Shown: positions 23,611 through 35,459, numbered from the stretch's first letter. The stretch: 64,000 nucleotides of DNA from Ceriagrion tenellum (GCA_963169105.1 OY720636.1:138251747-138315746), one strand, 5' to 3'. A program made the numbers and translations. The notes: generated by a model from the letters alone, not told the origin.

Positions 23611-26600
23611 GAACAATTTCTACATCTGCCTAATACCCAGCAAGCGATCTCAAGGGTGTGGGCAGGGATCGAGTTATCACCAGCATGTACCACGACCATA
23701 TTAGAGAGTGAAGTTAAATAAGCTTTGTAGCTTTCGCAAAGTATATTGATGCCTTACCCCAATCGGTACTATCCCTTGACTTTGGCATGACGTTATTGAA
23801 ACTGGTCCGGATTTAGCATCAATTAACAGTGCAGAACTCAAAAAGTTAATTAGTGCAAATTCTACCTTTATAAAGTTATTACTACTGGTTTATTGGAAAT
23901 AACTTACAAATTCTCTTCAGGAAGTGGGAATAAACCTGCATTTATTGCTCTATAGGCATTCCAACAATGCTAGAGAAACTGTATTAATTTTATTATTCAA
24001 CTACGGAAATGGACAGCTATACAAGAGTTATACCAGAAAAATTCTCAATATGCTGTAAGAACTAGATGTCAGAGAAGAAGGAAAGCAATAGGGATATAGT
24101 CAACTGGTTGGCTCCTTTAAATATGGAAAAAAATGTTTTCCAACTCTCATTCGTTAGCTATCATGGTCTCTTATTATGCGCGGAAAAAGTGGCATTTTGA
24201 AACTGTCCGTTTTAAAGCCTAGTTTCCAAATTTGTTCAAGTAATCTTTTCTACCTTAAAATGTCGGAGATGAACAAACTATTTTTGATTTGGTCAGAAAA
24301 AGAACTGGCTTGAAGCTTACATAAAATATTGTCTACACTTGATTCAACGCGGCGGCCTGAAATTCAATCCCAATTGGTCAACAACTCATTCACCCTAACG
24401 AAGATGTCATAACAGCCTTTGAGGTACTTTTTTATCTTTGATGTATTTTTTCTTAACCAATTTTTAAGTCTGTCTGGTAGGAATCCCAAATAATGGCAGT
24501 TAGAGCAGCTGGAGAAACGGGGTCGATAGATTGCGTTTTGATTTACACGACTCCTAGGACTCGAAAAGCGGAAGGGAATTTTCATTTCCAGTGCTCTCAA
24601 TGGCTTACTGTTAAGTCAAGTACCAAGGAATAATCAGCCATAGTTCGATTCAGACGTCAAGCCAAATCGCCACAAATATTGTGTCTCTTAAAGGTGCTCT
24701 ACAATTAATGAAAACTTGTTTTTATATTAATTTAGCTTTGTGACCTAAAATAACAGAGAGCAAGGCTAATGTTAAGTATATTTTATCGCTGAATACTTAT
24801 CTATGCATAATATTTAGTTCCCGCAAATTAGGAAGATATATTTGTTGTCGTTTAAGGCTATTAACTATCGAAACATTTATCTCTTAATCTGACCTTCAAA
24901 AAATCTACGTATGATAAGTAAACGGTGAATCACTGCTCAGGCGTCGCATCGATATTTGGACAGTTGTCCTAAAGAGGGTTGGTATTAAAAGTTTTAAGAT
25001 TTAATGGGCAAAATTTTCAACATGTGAACGAAATAACTTAGCGAGCCATTAAGCATTTGTCATTCTACTCTGGCTCCTACTGGAGTTCCGTGTAGTGCTT
25101 CCTTAATTCGCATTATGTTCTTTACATGATGAACAGTACTGAGAGGAAACATTCCAATACCCCCAAAATTTACTTTCATTATTGATAAACCCGCCTATCA
25201 TTGACGAAATTATTGGATAAAATATTAATAGATACTAATGGAATAAGAATTCATGAGAGAGCGATGTGAAAAACGATTCTCCGAAGGAAAATAAAGAGGT
25301 TAGTGGCATAATTTCAAGAAAACGGACCTTTCTGATCATTCTCATATTTGTCTTCCTTTCAATACTCCCTCACTTACTATCTTTTGTTCATTACTCCTGT
25401 CAGAGTCGTCAGACTAGCCTTTATTCGACACAGACTTTCAATTATGTTGAGACTGGAAACCTGTTTTCAAATGCTTTAAAATGGTCGTGTAGAAGAGAAA
25501 ATCAATCAATGACAAAGCAGACCAATGAATCAACCCGTAAACACCTGATATCAATTAATAAATGTGTAATGTTGGTAATTTTTGCGCATTCAGAAGCCCT
25601 GGGGGTGGAGAGCATGTAACTTTGAAACGTTGGCAGTTATGTGGCCCATCACTTGGTCTGACTGTCGATGAAATTTTTTGCATTAAATTCACCGAAAAAA
25701 CGTTAAATATTATATTTAAGCCGTATGTATCTTTCCACGCACATCAACAACCTCGATGGCATGTGTCCCTCGATGTGGGAATACTCAGATCTTCGCGGCC
25801 TCCGTACTTCCGAATATCCACCAATCACGTCATGCCCTCAGGCACAGCAGACTCGTTTAATCCTTCTCCTTCCGTCCCTTTAAAGCAAAAGCCTCGCTTG
25901 CTCGATCCCTTGCCTCTTCGTTTAGTATATCCTAACTGTCTGTATCCGTGGAGTGTAAGTGTATCACACCATCTGCGACGGATCGCAATCTAAATATATC
26001 CTAAACATCTGCTCCTCCCACCTTGCAATTAAACCCCATGTCCTCACACCCATCCTTCATCTTCCCACTCGAGGGCGGAGAGGAAACCTTTTCTCCAACC
26101 CCTCTCGTTCTGAAAGTATAAATTACATGGACGCCGTACTGGTCAAGCCACTGACATGGTACCTGTGTTGGGGTTACACACATTATCTGAAATCATCAAC
26201 CCGAAGTGAGGTTTGTTAATGCTCTGCACTATGTTCATCTATGCAGTTATCAATTCACTATAACATTATTCTTTACTTTGTCGTAATTCATTAATTGCGT
26301 AATGTTTTTCGTCCTAGATTTCCATGATTTTCCTTCCTATTTAAGTTTACCATCATTATTGTTTATTTTTAAGAAGCTGGTGTGTCACAGCATATGCCCA
26401 GTAAGAATTTCTCTCCAATAAAGAGTTTTCATACACTTGTTTTCTATCATACTCCTGTAGGATCATCTTTAATCGATCGGGCGCTAACTTTGTGGAGTTA
26501 GGAGTGCATATTAGAGAGTGGTATTAAAAACATTTTTTGACTTTCACGCAGGCAAATTAAAGAAAATTGAAATGTGTGTTGGTTAAATTGATTTATAAAT

Positions 26601-27479
26601 CAGCATTTGTAGCAGACGAAAATAGTACGTGGGAATATGGAATCCTTCTACCTAACCCTGAGGGAGTTCTCCTCTCTTTCTTTGTCGATTTTGCTTGTCC
26701 TTTAGGTATACATAGTGCGGGAATAAAAATTTTCCGGCTCAAAAATACACATTTCAATATAATTTGGTCTAAACTTCGAAAAATGAGCCAAAATCTCTTT
26801 TCATAGCTTAGTAATAATATTTTTATTTAATCTTTGCTATTATGGCTCGTATATTGAGTTCCTCCTCATAAAATTTGTATTTAAATGAAATTTGGTCAAG
26901 TGATTCTTTTCTACTAAAAAAAATATTTAAGTTACCACTCAATGACCCGCGATAAATGCTTCAGCCACCTCAATGCAGAGCGAATAATATGTCAAGAATA
27001 TTCATCCCTCAATGGTTCCGCACTTAAGACTACGCCCAAGATAACGAATTCACGCCCCGCAAAATCTACTCCTCTGTCTTAAGATGTTTTCATGTTTTCT
27101 CATATACTTTAAAATCAATTATTCACCTCAGAGCGCTGTATTAAATCCTAAAATAAATGTGTAGGGTTTTCTCCGTATGGCAGGAAAAAAATAGTTAAAT
27201 GATAACCTTTGTATGCACATGTAGCACATAACTTGGAATTTCAGTCATATGAAACAATATTTATGTGCCATCAATATATAGGTATTTACTTCATGTTACT
27301 TGCAGCTGCTAAAATAAAAATAAATAAAATTCGAATCTGGTTTCCATAATAACTCAGAAAAAATATCGCTCGAAACACCATTGAATATTTGGTGCCGATG
27401 GGATCCTCAGCGCATTTCACCTCTTTTTTTCACTTCAAGGGGGAAACCCTGCCTTGCCGAAATATTCCCCTCCACCACG
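23611..27479. other. Mostly AT-rich spacer, no recognised gene
   Basis: Contains unassigned ORFs at 24364-24600 (minus), 25266-25619 and 25562-25993 (plus). The last, 143 codons, has no motif, signal peptide or splice context. A mildly C/T-rich stretch lies at 25780-26100. The rest is featureless. Confidence 0.4.
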
Positions 27480-27800
27480 CATCACTCTCTCATCTCCGTT
27501 CGGGGGCGGCCTAGAAACCTTGCTCCGCCCTCTTCTCTCCACTGTTCTCGCTGGTTCTGTATTAAGGCGCCCTGACAGCGGCGAAGGCAAATTAAGTAGG
27601 GAGGGAGGCAGAAGGAGAGAGGAGAAAACCTTGTTGTTTCGTCGGTTGGTTTAGGAACGAAGGAGAGAGGAAGGGAATGAGAGAGAGTAGGAGGAGAAGG
27701 AGGGGAGATAAAAGAGAGGGAGTGTGTGTGTGTGTGTGAATTATGGGAGCAGACGGATGTGATGAACACGGTGCGGGAGGGAGCGGCGCGGAGAAGTCAT
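27480..27800 (+). other. GC island with purine tract and (GT)n
   Basis: C/T-rich to about 27560, then G/A-rich to about 27720, then a 17 bp GT run at about 27721-27737. ORFs on both strands are compositional. Confidence 0.5.
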
Positions 27801-27830
27801 GTGGGATGTGGGGCGGACAAGGGTACTTTG

Positions 27831-27838
27831 TGACGTCA
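27831..27838. promoter_or_regulatory. CRE palindrome TGACGTCA
   Basis: Perfect 8 bp CREB/ATF site at the edge of a GC island. A second TGACGTCA-type site occurs near 61989. No adjacent gene is recognised, so regulation is speculative. Confidence 0.2.
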
Positions 27839-28445
27839 CCCTCGAAATGGGGGAGGTTTGGATTGGAGACCGTCTCATTCTCCTGCCCATTGACTCCCGC
27901 TGAGGAGGCACGCCGGGGAGATAACACATGTCCCTGTCGTTTGCGGTCTCAGGAATCCCATGGTCATAGCTCGTAAAATTTTGGATGTAGAAGCGTTAGT
28001 TTTTCAATGTTCTACCCGAGAGAAAAAATATTTACTCGGCTCAAATTACAATGCTAATATTGCCTACCGTCAGCGTTGGTGGTCATTTGCACGATTAGGA
28101 ACTGTTTGTACACATGCTGCGACAAGAAAGGCTTACACTGCTGGAAAATTGATGCATTTAAAAGTGGTCATATTTTTTTCTTTATTTCCTTACAAAATTA
28201 GATATAAAAAGAAAAACCTAACACTTTGTTGACTTTGTTGGCTTACATCGATGTATACTCCAGATAACCTCATTTCCTATTATTCGGGAAAGGATTTCAA
28301 CTTGGTGGTAGAAAGTGGTAATAACCTCTCGGATGTCTTTCGAATAGCTATTAAGAATAATCTTGCCGAGGGGAGAGTCGATGCAATCCATGAGTGTTGT
28401 CACCTTATTATGAGTGTTTTCATCTTATCATTAGAAGAGCAAATA

Positions 28446-28670
28446 TTAACCCTTTGAGTGCCGACTGATTTTCTAGGTACTATGCTACAATTGCCGAGGC
28501 ATTTTTGCTTTAAGCTTCATAAGTAATCTGCAATTAGTTGCCATCTGTGAACAATCAGTGAAAAACCAGCATCTAAGAGGGACATTGCAGGAGGAGCGCT
28601 ATCGCGCTCCTGGCACTTTTCGCAAGAGACAGGAGGAGCGCGATAGCGCTTTCCGGCACTCTAAGGGTAA
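28446..28670. mobile_element. piggyBac-like MITE, ~225 bp
   Basis: The left end is TTAA followed by CCCTTTGAGTGCC. The right end, GGCACTCTAAGGG followed by TAA, is its inverted repeat with few changes. A TTAA target plus CCCTTTG-type ends is the hallmark of piggyBac-superfamily non-autonomous elements; the right TTAA is degraded to TAAA. Inside, AGGAGCGCTATCGCGCTCCT (about 28593-28612) and GGAGCGCGATAGCGCTTTCC (about 28634-28653) are near reverse complements, so the 3' half folds into a strong hairpin. There is no coding capacity. Confidence 0.75.
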
Positions 28671-29744
28671 AAAATAATAAATTTTATAAAATATAGTAAA
28701 TTATATGTTTTTTTATCATTTAGCAGAGCACATATGTTAAATTTTTTATGAAGGGAAATTCAGGGTGGGTGAAGTTGTGTTGAGGGTCAATTATTCTTGC
28801 AATTTTAGAATGCGATATACGCAGAGTGTAATTCTGTTGTTTTATAGAGTTTTATTTCGCAAAAATGCCTTCCAATGCCTGATTTGATCCATTCAAATTA
28901 TCCCTTTGAATTACTCAGTCCTTATTAGTTTTCAATTTATCTATAGGGATGTATCAAACAGGGTGAAGGTGGAATGTAAGTGTAGACGAGAGTTTCTGAA
29001 GTGGATAAATAACTTATTGAAGTCAATGAGGTGAAGCAATACAAGGGTGCTGAGCGTAATGGAAAGATACAGCATGTATTACATCCATTCCTATGCTCTA
29101 AAACGAGGATTCTAACGATGATGAGTTTAAAAAATTTGAGCAGTGTAATTTTATTTATGTTTGGATTGAAATTCAATAATTTTCAATTTCTGAATAGTAG
29201 ATATACTGCCTGTAAACTGAGACGTAATTTAAAGTATAACTACTGTAACTCTGTCCACCCTATCACATGATAACATCTTCAGGTTTCTATTTCATCGAAT
29301 ACGTGGGATCTTCAGATTCCCATTGATGTGGCATTAATTGAATAGACCGGCAGTGCCACGGTGAGCTCCAAGCCCAATTCATAAAACGCGTGTAAATAAT
29401 AGTAGATTTAAAAAGGTTAAATGTTAATCTGAAAAAATACAGAGTATATAAGGACTTTAATTTAGGATAGATGAAGTTTTTTGAGACTTCAACGCTTAAG
29501 AATAGCCCTTTAGTGTCCAGGAAGAGCTAGAAAGAGTTTCTTGGAAAAAATATTATGCATGGTAAAATTCCAGGTGTTATTCTATCCAGTTCCTATCTTA
29601 GAATAGCTACTGGAAGGTCCATTGGTCAAGGAGGAATAATTGAAGGAATCGCTAGACTGTCAATGTGATCTAAATCCAATAACTATCCAGTGAGCTACAG
29701 CAAAGGAGTGAGGCAGAGGGCTTCAAACTATTTAATTAGAGCTT
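28671..29744. other. AT-rich spacer, nothing recognised
   Basis: Short frames at 28937-29176 (minus) and 29031-29270 (plus) overlap antisense and match nothing known to me. Confidence 0.4.
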
Positions 29745-29990
29745 TGGGTGCTTTATCGTTTATTTATTAACCATATTCTTCTCATTAAAGACGTTAACTA
29801 GTCTTTCTCTTTCGTCATTTTGTTTTTCAGTCCGAGTTCCGTACACTGCTTCCCTATTTTCCATCCCCCAACACTGCATTACAGTCTCCCATTAAGATGA
29901 TGTTCTCATTCTCCGTCACTGCTCCATGAACCCTTTCCTCTTGATTGCAGACTTATTGTATTACTTCACCTTTACGACTGGACGACGGCA
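29745..29990 (-). pseudogene. LINE AP-endonuclease fragment
   Basis: The minus strand holds a piece of the APE-type endonuclease domain of a non-LTR retrotransposon. IILMGDCNAVLGDG (codons near 29855-29900) matches the conserved GDFNA/GDWNA catalytic-site block, with Cys in place of the aromatic residue. After a +1 frame change comes YGTRTEKQNDERERLV, matching the following YGxGxRNERGExLV block. Upstream, EVIQ-stop-VCNQEERV resembles the helix before the block. Stops and frameshifts show it is inactive. It could come from the same LINE type as the RT piece at 19215-19620, but they do not overlap, so this cannot be tested here. Confidence 0.6.
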
Positions 29991-30231
29991 TGTGGACCAG
30001 TGTACTGTCAGATCACTGTGTCCATAGGCTCTCATTCCAGCCACACCATAAGGATACTCTCACTCTACTGCCTGACCGGCTTAAATCTTCCGCCCCATTT
30101 TTCCGTCTCCATGATGCTTTCAAATGATGATGATTTATAAACCTTCTCACTATACATTTCAACATTTCACCTGCAAAAATATTATCCTGTACACGTCTGT
30201 TGTCCTAACACCCCTTGATACTCGCCCATGC

Positions 30232-30263
30232 GGCGGCTCGCAGGGTAGTATGTAGATGTAGAT
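30232..30263 (+). repeat. 32 bp dispersed motif, copy 2
   Basis: Begins GGCGGCTCGCAGG and ends GTAGATGTAGAT. Same length and layout as 19660-19691, and again upstream (minus-strand sense) of a LINE fragment. TACTCGCCCATG precedes it. Confidence 0.55.
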
Positions 30264-31289
30264 TCCAACACCTGCGATCCCCATGTCGTCTCCCGAATAT
30301 GTTAATCGATAGTATTCGATTCACTGATCCTCTGCTTCCATTCATAAGATCTCACGGACTCCAAGGATATCTACCTCCAGACTCTGCATCTCCATCTTCG
30401 AATTCTCCAGCTTACCGCTCACCCTTAAGACCTCACAGTCCATCTCTCTATCCTGCGCTATGATTAATGTTCCCCTTTTGGTAGTCCCCATCCGAAGATC
30501 CGATTGGGAGACTATTTAACGTCCGGAATTTTATACTGGAATCAGTACGAATTCGCGAAAATATTGGTAAATGCAAGGATGAACCATATAGAAAGACCAA
30601 TGTGATGGTTTCCCGCTGCCTTTCACAATGCAATGCCTTTGGCATTCCATTCCATGCAATTAACTCTCGCCCCAAGCTGTGGAATATGACAACACTCAGA
30701 TAACCTTTATCATCGCCTTAAGTACCTTCTCCTCAAACACTTGCCTCTCAGCAATACTCAAGGGTATTAGCTACTGGTCTAGTGGAGTCGGGCAATTTGG
30801 GCTGCTCATATGGTGGCTTGCTGCCAAGATATTATCCATTATTATATTTTTCCAAAATAAAAAAAATCAATTGTATGAAAAGTCAAATAAACCTTAGACT
30901 CTCAGATTGAGATTACAGTACCTTTGGTAACGATAAAAATCGATTAAACTCGTCAGTTCACCAGATTTAAAAAGGTATGGGAAATTACCGAGTGTTCTCT
31001 CATCATCCTCCATATTATCCTGAAACCCATGCAATAGGAATATTTCCAGTCTAGTTACTGGGAATATGCCTAAGTTTCAGAACTGTAAACGTTCATTTTT
31101 GAAGTACGATGGAAAAAGCGTTGTCCTTCTTCACGGATACATAATTATTCTAGGTACCTACTAGGTGAACTAGAGTCAACTCATAGACATCTTCAGGAGT
31201 GAACGTTGATTTTTATTTATTAATGTCTATAGTTACCAGTCGTCCATACCTAAGTGTACAATGGCACTCAGCCCTGTCCTTTCAAGGGG
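30264..31289. other. Spacer, nothing recognised
   Basis: The minus frame 30448-30675 and plus frame 30679-30897 show no known domain. AT-rich otherwise. Confidence 0.35.
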
Positions 31290-31720
31290 TGGCGAGACGT
31301 GAGGAATGTGTGATGAATGACTGGGAGGTGGAAGAAAAGAAGAGGAAAGAGTGGAGTCGAGAGAAAGAGACGCGGGCAGGAAAAGGTTTAAAGCGACGCT
31401 GCGCGGTGGAGCGTAATGGTTTCGAATCTTTTTTTTCTTCTGGGATGTGCGTTGTGCTTGAAGGGGGAGAGGAAGAGATGGCTCCGTGGGAGAGAAGTGT
31501 GCTGGGTGGGAAAGGGTGGGGTTGTAGGTGAGAGGAGGGGCTGGACGAACGGGGGAATTTGAAGTGGGGAATGGGCCGCAGGCAGGGAAGTGGGGTGGGA
31601 ATGATGAGTAACGAGAGTGAGAGAAGGGAAGGTGGTGAGCCGGATGTGTGGGGGTTGGGAGAGGGTTTTTTTTAAGGAAGGAAGGAAGTGGGGAGGAGTC
31701 GAGGGGCGAGTGGAAACTCA
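31290..31720 (+). other. Polypurine island
   Basis: Strong G/A skew on plus over about 430 bp (GGAGAGG, GGGTGGG, GAAGG words). The 197-codon minus frame 31233-31826, one of the longest in the window, is Pro/Ser/His-rich from reading the pyrimidine strand and has no motif. Confidence 0.6.
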
Positions 31721-33439
31721 CTTCACTCCCCCTCGGCTTCGCACACCCAAGACTAATGAACGTGTCGTCCATTCCCTGTGTTTTTTTTAGTTTGGACAGT
31801 GTCAGTGTGTGTAAGGCAGGTTTCATGATGTCTGGCTGAGAATTACCTCGGAAAAATAGTCGATATGTACACCATCTTCATCCGAAGCAACAATACACGA
31901 ATGAAATGCGAATAAGCTTGGTGGAATGTGGGAATATTTAAATGACTTAATTTTTTTTAAATTTCGCACTTTCCTTTAGAAAAAACAAGTCGACCATGCT
32001 CAACAATATTGCGATATTTTCAATATAATAGTACTTAAGCAATGGCGAGTTCTTGTTCATGCAGTTTTGAGTTACAATTTTACGAGGAAAATTAATATAG
32101 TTTGATTATTCTCACCCCTTAAATATTTATAAATCATAACCTCCCATGCTTTTCACTCCCACCCAGCATTCTCCATATTTCGTATAAAATAAGAAACGGT
32201 GTATACTGAGTACGATTTTCAGAATACGATAAACGAAGTATACATTGGCAATGAATAGGAGAGACTCATTTGGAACCCCACGCTAAAAAGAAGAACTATA
32301 TGGATTGAGCATACCTAGGGGCTCAGAGAATTTTCAAGGTATATTTAAGGGGTTTCTAAGAGAATATACAATTTTAGGTAATTGCATTTGTTCAATGTGC
32401 TGAGAAAAGGTAAAATATCAAACAAAGGATTGAAAAAAGTTCTTGTAGTTCAGATTATCTCTGAATTTATTTGTGAACAGTCACCTATGTTCAATAAACT
32501 CTCTTGTAATCAATGGAATTCCATCATTGTCATTCTATGATTCAGAATGACTCCAGATAAGCTAAAGTCTATGACAGTTGTATACACTCTATGCTCATAT
32601 TGCTACAACTGCTTTCACTAATCTTAGGTGAATTACATAATGTTCATTAACATACCCTCTTTAAGGTGAAAGGAGGTAGAGGAAAAAAGGAGGGTAAGAT
32701 AACTTGATGTAGAGGCACCTTCCAATTTGAGAGATAAAAGAAGGACCTGAAATTGGATGAAATAGAGGGCTGCAAACAAACCAGTTGTCGGATCGGTGAC
32801 CCTTTGACTCACTTTTACTATACGCCAGTCTAGTGGCCTTGGTTCATTTTAAGCGGAAATGATGCAACTGGGCGAAAAACGAATGTACTGAATGAATAGT
32901 TATCTTTTTTCACACAGGACAATGCTGTTGAAAACAATTATTGATTCAATTGCAGAACAGCCTTCGTCATCAGGATAATAAAAGTTAGAAGGAGGATGCT
33001 GGTGGTTTTACATTGCTAAATGTTTCTCATTGTTGAAGCGGTCATCACATATATTTTGAGTTTCTGAAGCCTTACGTAAGATAAACCCGTTTCCTCTGTA
33101 TTTATGTTTTTGTTTTCAGCTTGTATAACTGTGGCTTCTTTTGAAACTCTCTCCCAATATCTGGTCGCACAGGAGAGAGCTTAAGTAAATCAATGCGATG
33201 GCCAGTGAACTAGATAATCTTTTACTTAATTTATTCGCCGGGAAAACCTGAAATGTTTAATTTACTAATAAATGTTTCGTCATTACCTTCCTCTACGTGC
33301 CAAAACTTAGGCACGTGTTTCCTTCACGGTGAACCTTCCTCCACTGTCCTCTTCTTTCCTCCCACGATCTCCGCCCTCACAGCATTTTATTGCATATATT
33401 TTCAGTCAATGCATTGGCCAAATGAAGTGGTACGCAGTC
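31721..33439. other. AT-rich spacer, nothing recognised
   Basis: Includes a CGTCATCAGG word near 32965, similar to the repeat cores at 11584 and 19828. No gene seen. Confidence 0.4.
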
Positions 33440-33547
33440 CTGCGCACGGGTGAACAAGTATATCTTTTAACTTGACCGGAATGCGAGCCTGGATCTCCCA
33501 GTGTCCTGTGAGTAGGTTTGTTAGCCTGTAGCACCACCATGCGATAT
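33440..33547 (-). mobile_element. tRNA-SINE, left member of head-to-head pair
   Basis: Minus strand shows a TGGTGGTGCTACAGG A-box-like stretch, then the B-box-like GGCTCGCATTCC (33478-33489) followed by GGTCAAG. The same post-B-box GGTCAAG occurs in the plus-strand copies at 33644 and 34195, so these belong to one family. Confidence 0.5.
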
Positions 33548-33690
33548 TAGTTCGAGGCGAGTTGCGGTGGAGACGAGAACGCCTAGTATGCATACCCCAC
33601 CGAGCACATCCGATCGGCAATTGGGAAACCCGGGTATAAATCCCGGTCAAGACGATTGATTTTTTTACGGCTAATTTCATCCCCTTGGCT
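33548..33690 (+). mobile_element. tRNA-SINE, right member of head-to-head pair
   Basis: Diverges from the minus-strand copy at 33440-33547. It has a tRNA-like head, a B box GGGTATAAATCC (33632-33643), then CGGTCAAGACGATTGATTTTTT. That tail matches CGGTCAAGGCGGATGATTTTT in the copy at 34175-34260. The minus-strand 92-codon frame here reads repeat sequence. Confidence 0.55.
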
Positions 33691-33894
33691 TTATAATTTC
33701 TCGGTATTTCCTGTCACAAGCTCCCGCTGTCCTCCCATCAAATGATCAATTAACATTTTATTTTCCATTAATAATTTTCATTTAATTGGTTTGTAATTTT
33801 TGGTGAAAATGTGACGAAAGTGCATCATCTCTCGCATTTGCGGGGCGGGGAGATGTTGATACCATCATTTCACAGTGACCACTGTGAGAGCCTG

Positions 33895-34260
33895 GAAGGC
33901 GCCCTAGCCTTGAGGGTACTTAACACGCTCAGGCGCAAGGCATTTATTTCAAATAGGAAGCTATGAACGAGCAATCCAACAGGAAAGCTGCAGAAGGACT
34001 TCACTTTTCCAGTGCTTTCCAACAGACTTATGAATAAGAGGAAAGTACCCCCACCATAAAGGGTTCGTAACAGACAAATTTCAAGCTATCCGGGACTAGC
34101 CACGGAGTTCCACTTTTTACGGATGCAATGCACACATGTGCGAATTTCCACAGAGAAAAAATCATCCGCCTTGAGGGATCCGGGTTCGAATCTCGGTCAA
34201 GGCGGATGATTTTTCTCTGTTGAAATTCGCTCGGTTCGTAACAGCCTTTTGAAGGAAGCC
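33895..34260. mobile_element. Inverted tRNA-SINE copies with terminal hairpin
   Basis: The right copy runs on plus with B box GGGTTCGAATCTCGG (34182-34196). The left copy is inverted, so its post-B-box sequence forms the complement. GGTTCGTAACAG occurs both at 34064 and 34232. The left-hand sequence (33895-34140) looks like the body of an inverted SINE, but its outer end is not defined. Confidence 0.5.
34141..34229. repeat. 34 bp near-perfect hairpin enclosing a Pol III B box
   Basis: The left arm 34141-34174 and right arm 34197-34229 are reverse complements except for one mismatch and one extra A. The 22 nt loop (34175-34196) contains GGGTTCGAATCTCGG. An RNA across it would form an almost perfect 33-34 bp stem. 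Confidence 0.9.
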
Positions 34261-34619
34261 GCATGAATTGCAGCCGAATGTAGTGATTGACTTAGCATTC
34301 TGCCGTACTAGGTTTGTACTTGACTCTTCTAAGAATAGATTATAATGGCAGAATAAACCTGCTGAAATCGTGGCATGGCATCATTTAAGATATTACCGGA
34401 ATGAGTACTTTTAGAGACTTACTGAAACTCTTCTTTTTCGAGTAGTGTAATAGCATTCGAAGTGATCACTACCCGAAATATTATTTTTTAATAATTTTTG
34501 TAAATTATTATCCAATCAACAGTGGTTACCAGTCTACATGTATTTACGATGGGAAAATTAATAATTTTGTAATTATCATGGTGGTTTCACTTAGAGACGA
34601 TCAGTTTCATCATATAGGC

Positions 34620-35300
34620 CAGGAGTAGGCAATTATTATTGCCCTAGGGCCGTGATTGGAAGTGGGTAGAGCATTTTAAAACTGATTGTATTAATTAATT
34701 TATTTTATATTTCATTTTATATTAATGAATTGCATTATAATAAATAGATAATGCAAAAAAAACAATACGGGTTCATCGAAAATGATTTTAAAATTCAATT
34801 TAGATGCAAATTTTACATAAGCCTGCAAAGGGCCTTCAAATTTTTGTCATGCACAGCGGATCTATTCTTATTTTGGTTGATTTTTATGTAAGAAATACTA
34901 TGCTCACATATGTGGACCCCAGAAGTCAAGGGGTCTATGTGACATTTTTGAAAAAAATAAGTTAGGTACAGGAATGGGATGTGAAATTATTAATCTTTTA
35001 GGTGGTAAAGGGATCCAAGTGATTTTCTTGGCAGGTGCTGCTATCTAGGGTAATGCCTCTTAACTACTTAGTGGGTTGTACCAAACATTTTCAACTTTGA
35101 CTTAAGTTTTCTCTAAACAATGGTTTTGTTACTTAGAGCCCTTGACTTCTGGGGTCCTCATATGTATTCGTTGGTCCAAAAATAGAAAAAAATCTCCACC
35201 CTGCTTTGGAAATTTGTTAATCTGAAGAAAAAATATATTGTGAAAATTACAAAATGCTTATTGACTCAGTCATGATGTATTTTCATAAGCTACGTCTGAA
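34620..35300 (+). mobile_element. hAT-like terminus, decayed
   Basis: CAGGAGTAGGCAA at 34620, followed by GCCCTAGGGCCG, resembles the CAGGGGTGGGCAA...GGGCCGC ends common to one group of hAT transposons. A GGGCCTTCAAATTTTT stretch near 34830 fits the subterminal region. No matching right end, transposase or target duplication was found, so the right limit is arbitrary. The sequence is interrupted by the MITE at 34914-35158. Confidence 0.4.
34914..35158. mobile_element. 245 bp MITE with target duplication
   Basis: The left end GGACCCCAGAAGTCAAGGG and right end CCCTTGACTTCTGGGGTCC are perfect inverted repeats of 19 bp. CATATGT is duplicated on both sides (34907-34913 and 35159-35165); with one mismatch the duplication is 8 bp. 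Removing the element restores a continuous flank (CATATGT-ATTCGTTGG). Interior is non-coding. An 8 bp duplication would suggest hAT. Confidence 0.8.
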
Positions 35301-35459
35301 AGTATCAAGTTAATCAGAAATGCCATCAACTGCTTTTACTCTTTCCTTTGGTACAAGTTAGTCCTGTCTCACGCTCATGAATATTTTTTCCATTCTTCTG
35401 AGTTATCGTGTGAGTTATTGTCACCTGGAATATGATTCTGCGAACTTGTCTTTATGGGA

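Noticed and set aside
28590..28655. CRISPR-like repeated GC blocks
   Set aside because: Only two inverted blocks inside a TTAA MITE; no array, and the DNA is eukaryotic.
31233..31826. 197-codon minus-strand ORF
   Set aside because: It reads the pyrimidine strand of a polypurine island; Pro/Ser/His-rich with no motif, and a plus-strand frame overlaps it.
33478..34196. Functional tRNA genes near the B boxes
   Set aside because: A boxes are degenerate and cloverleaf arms do not form; the copies share a SINE tail.
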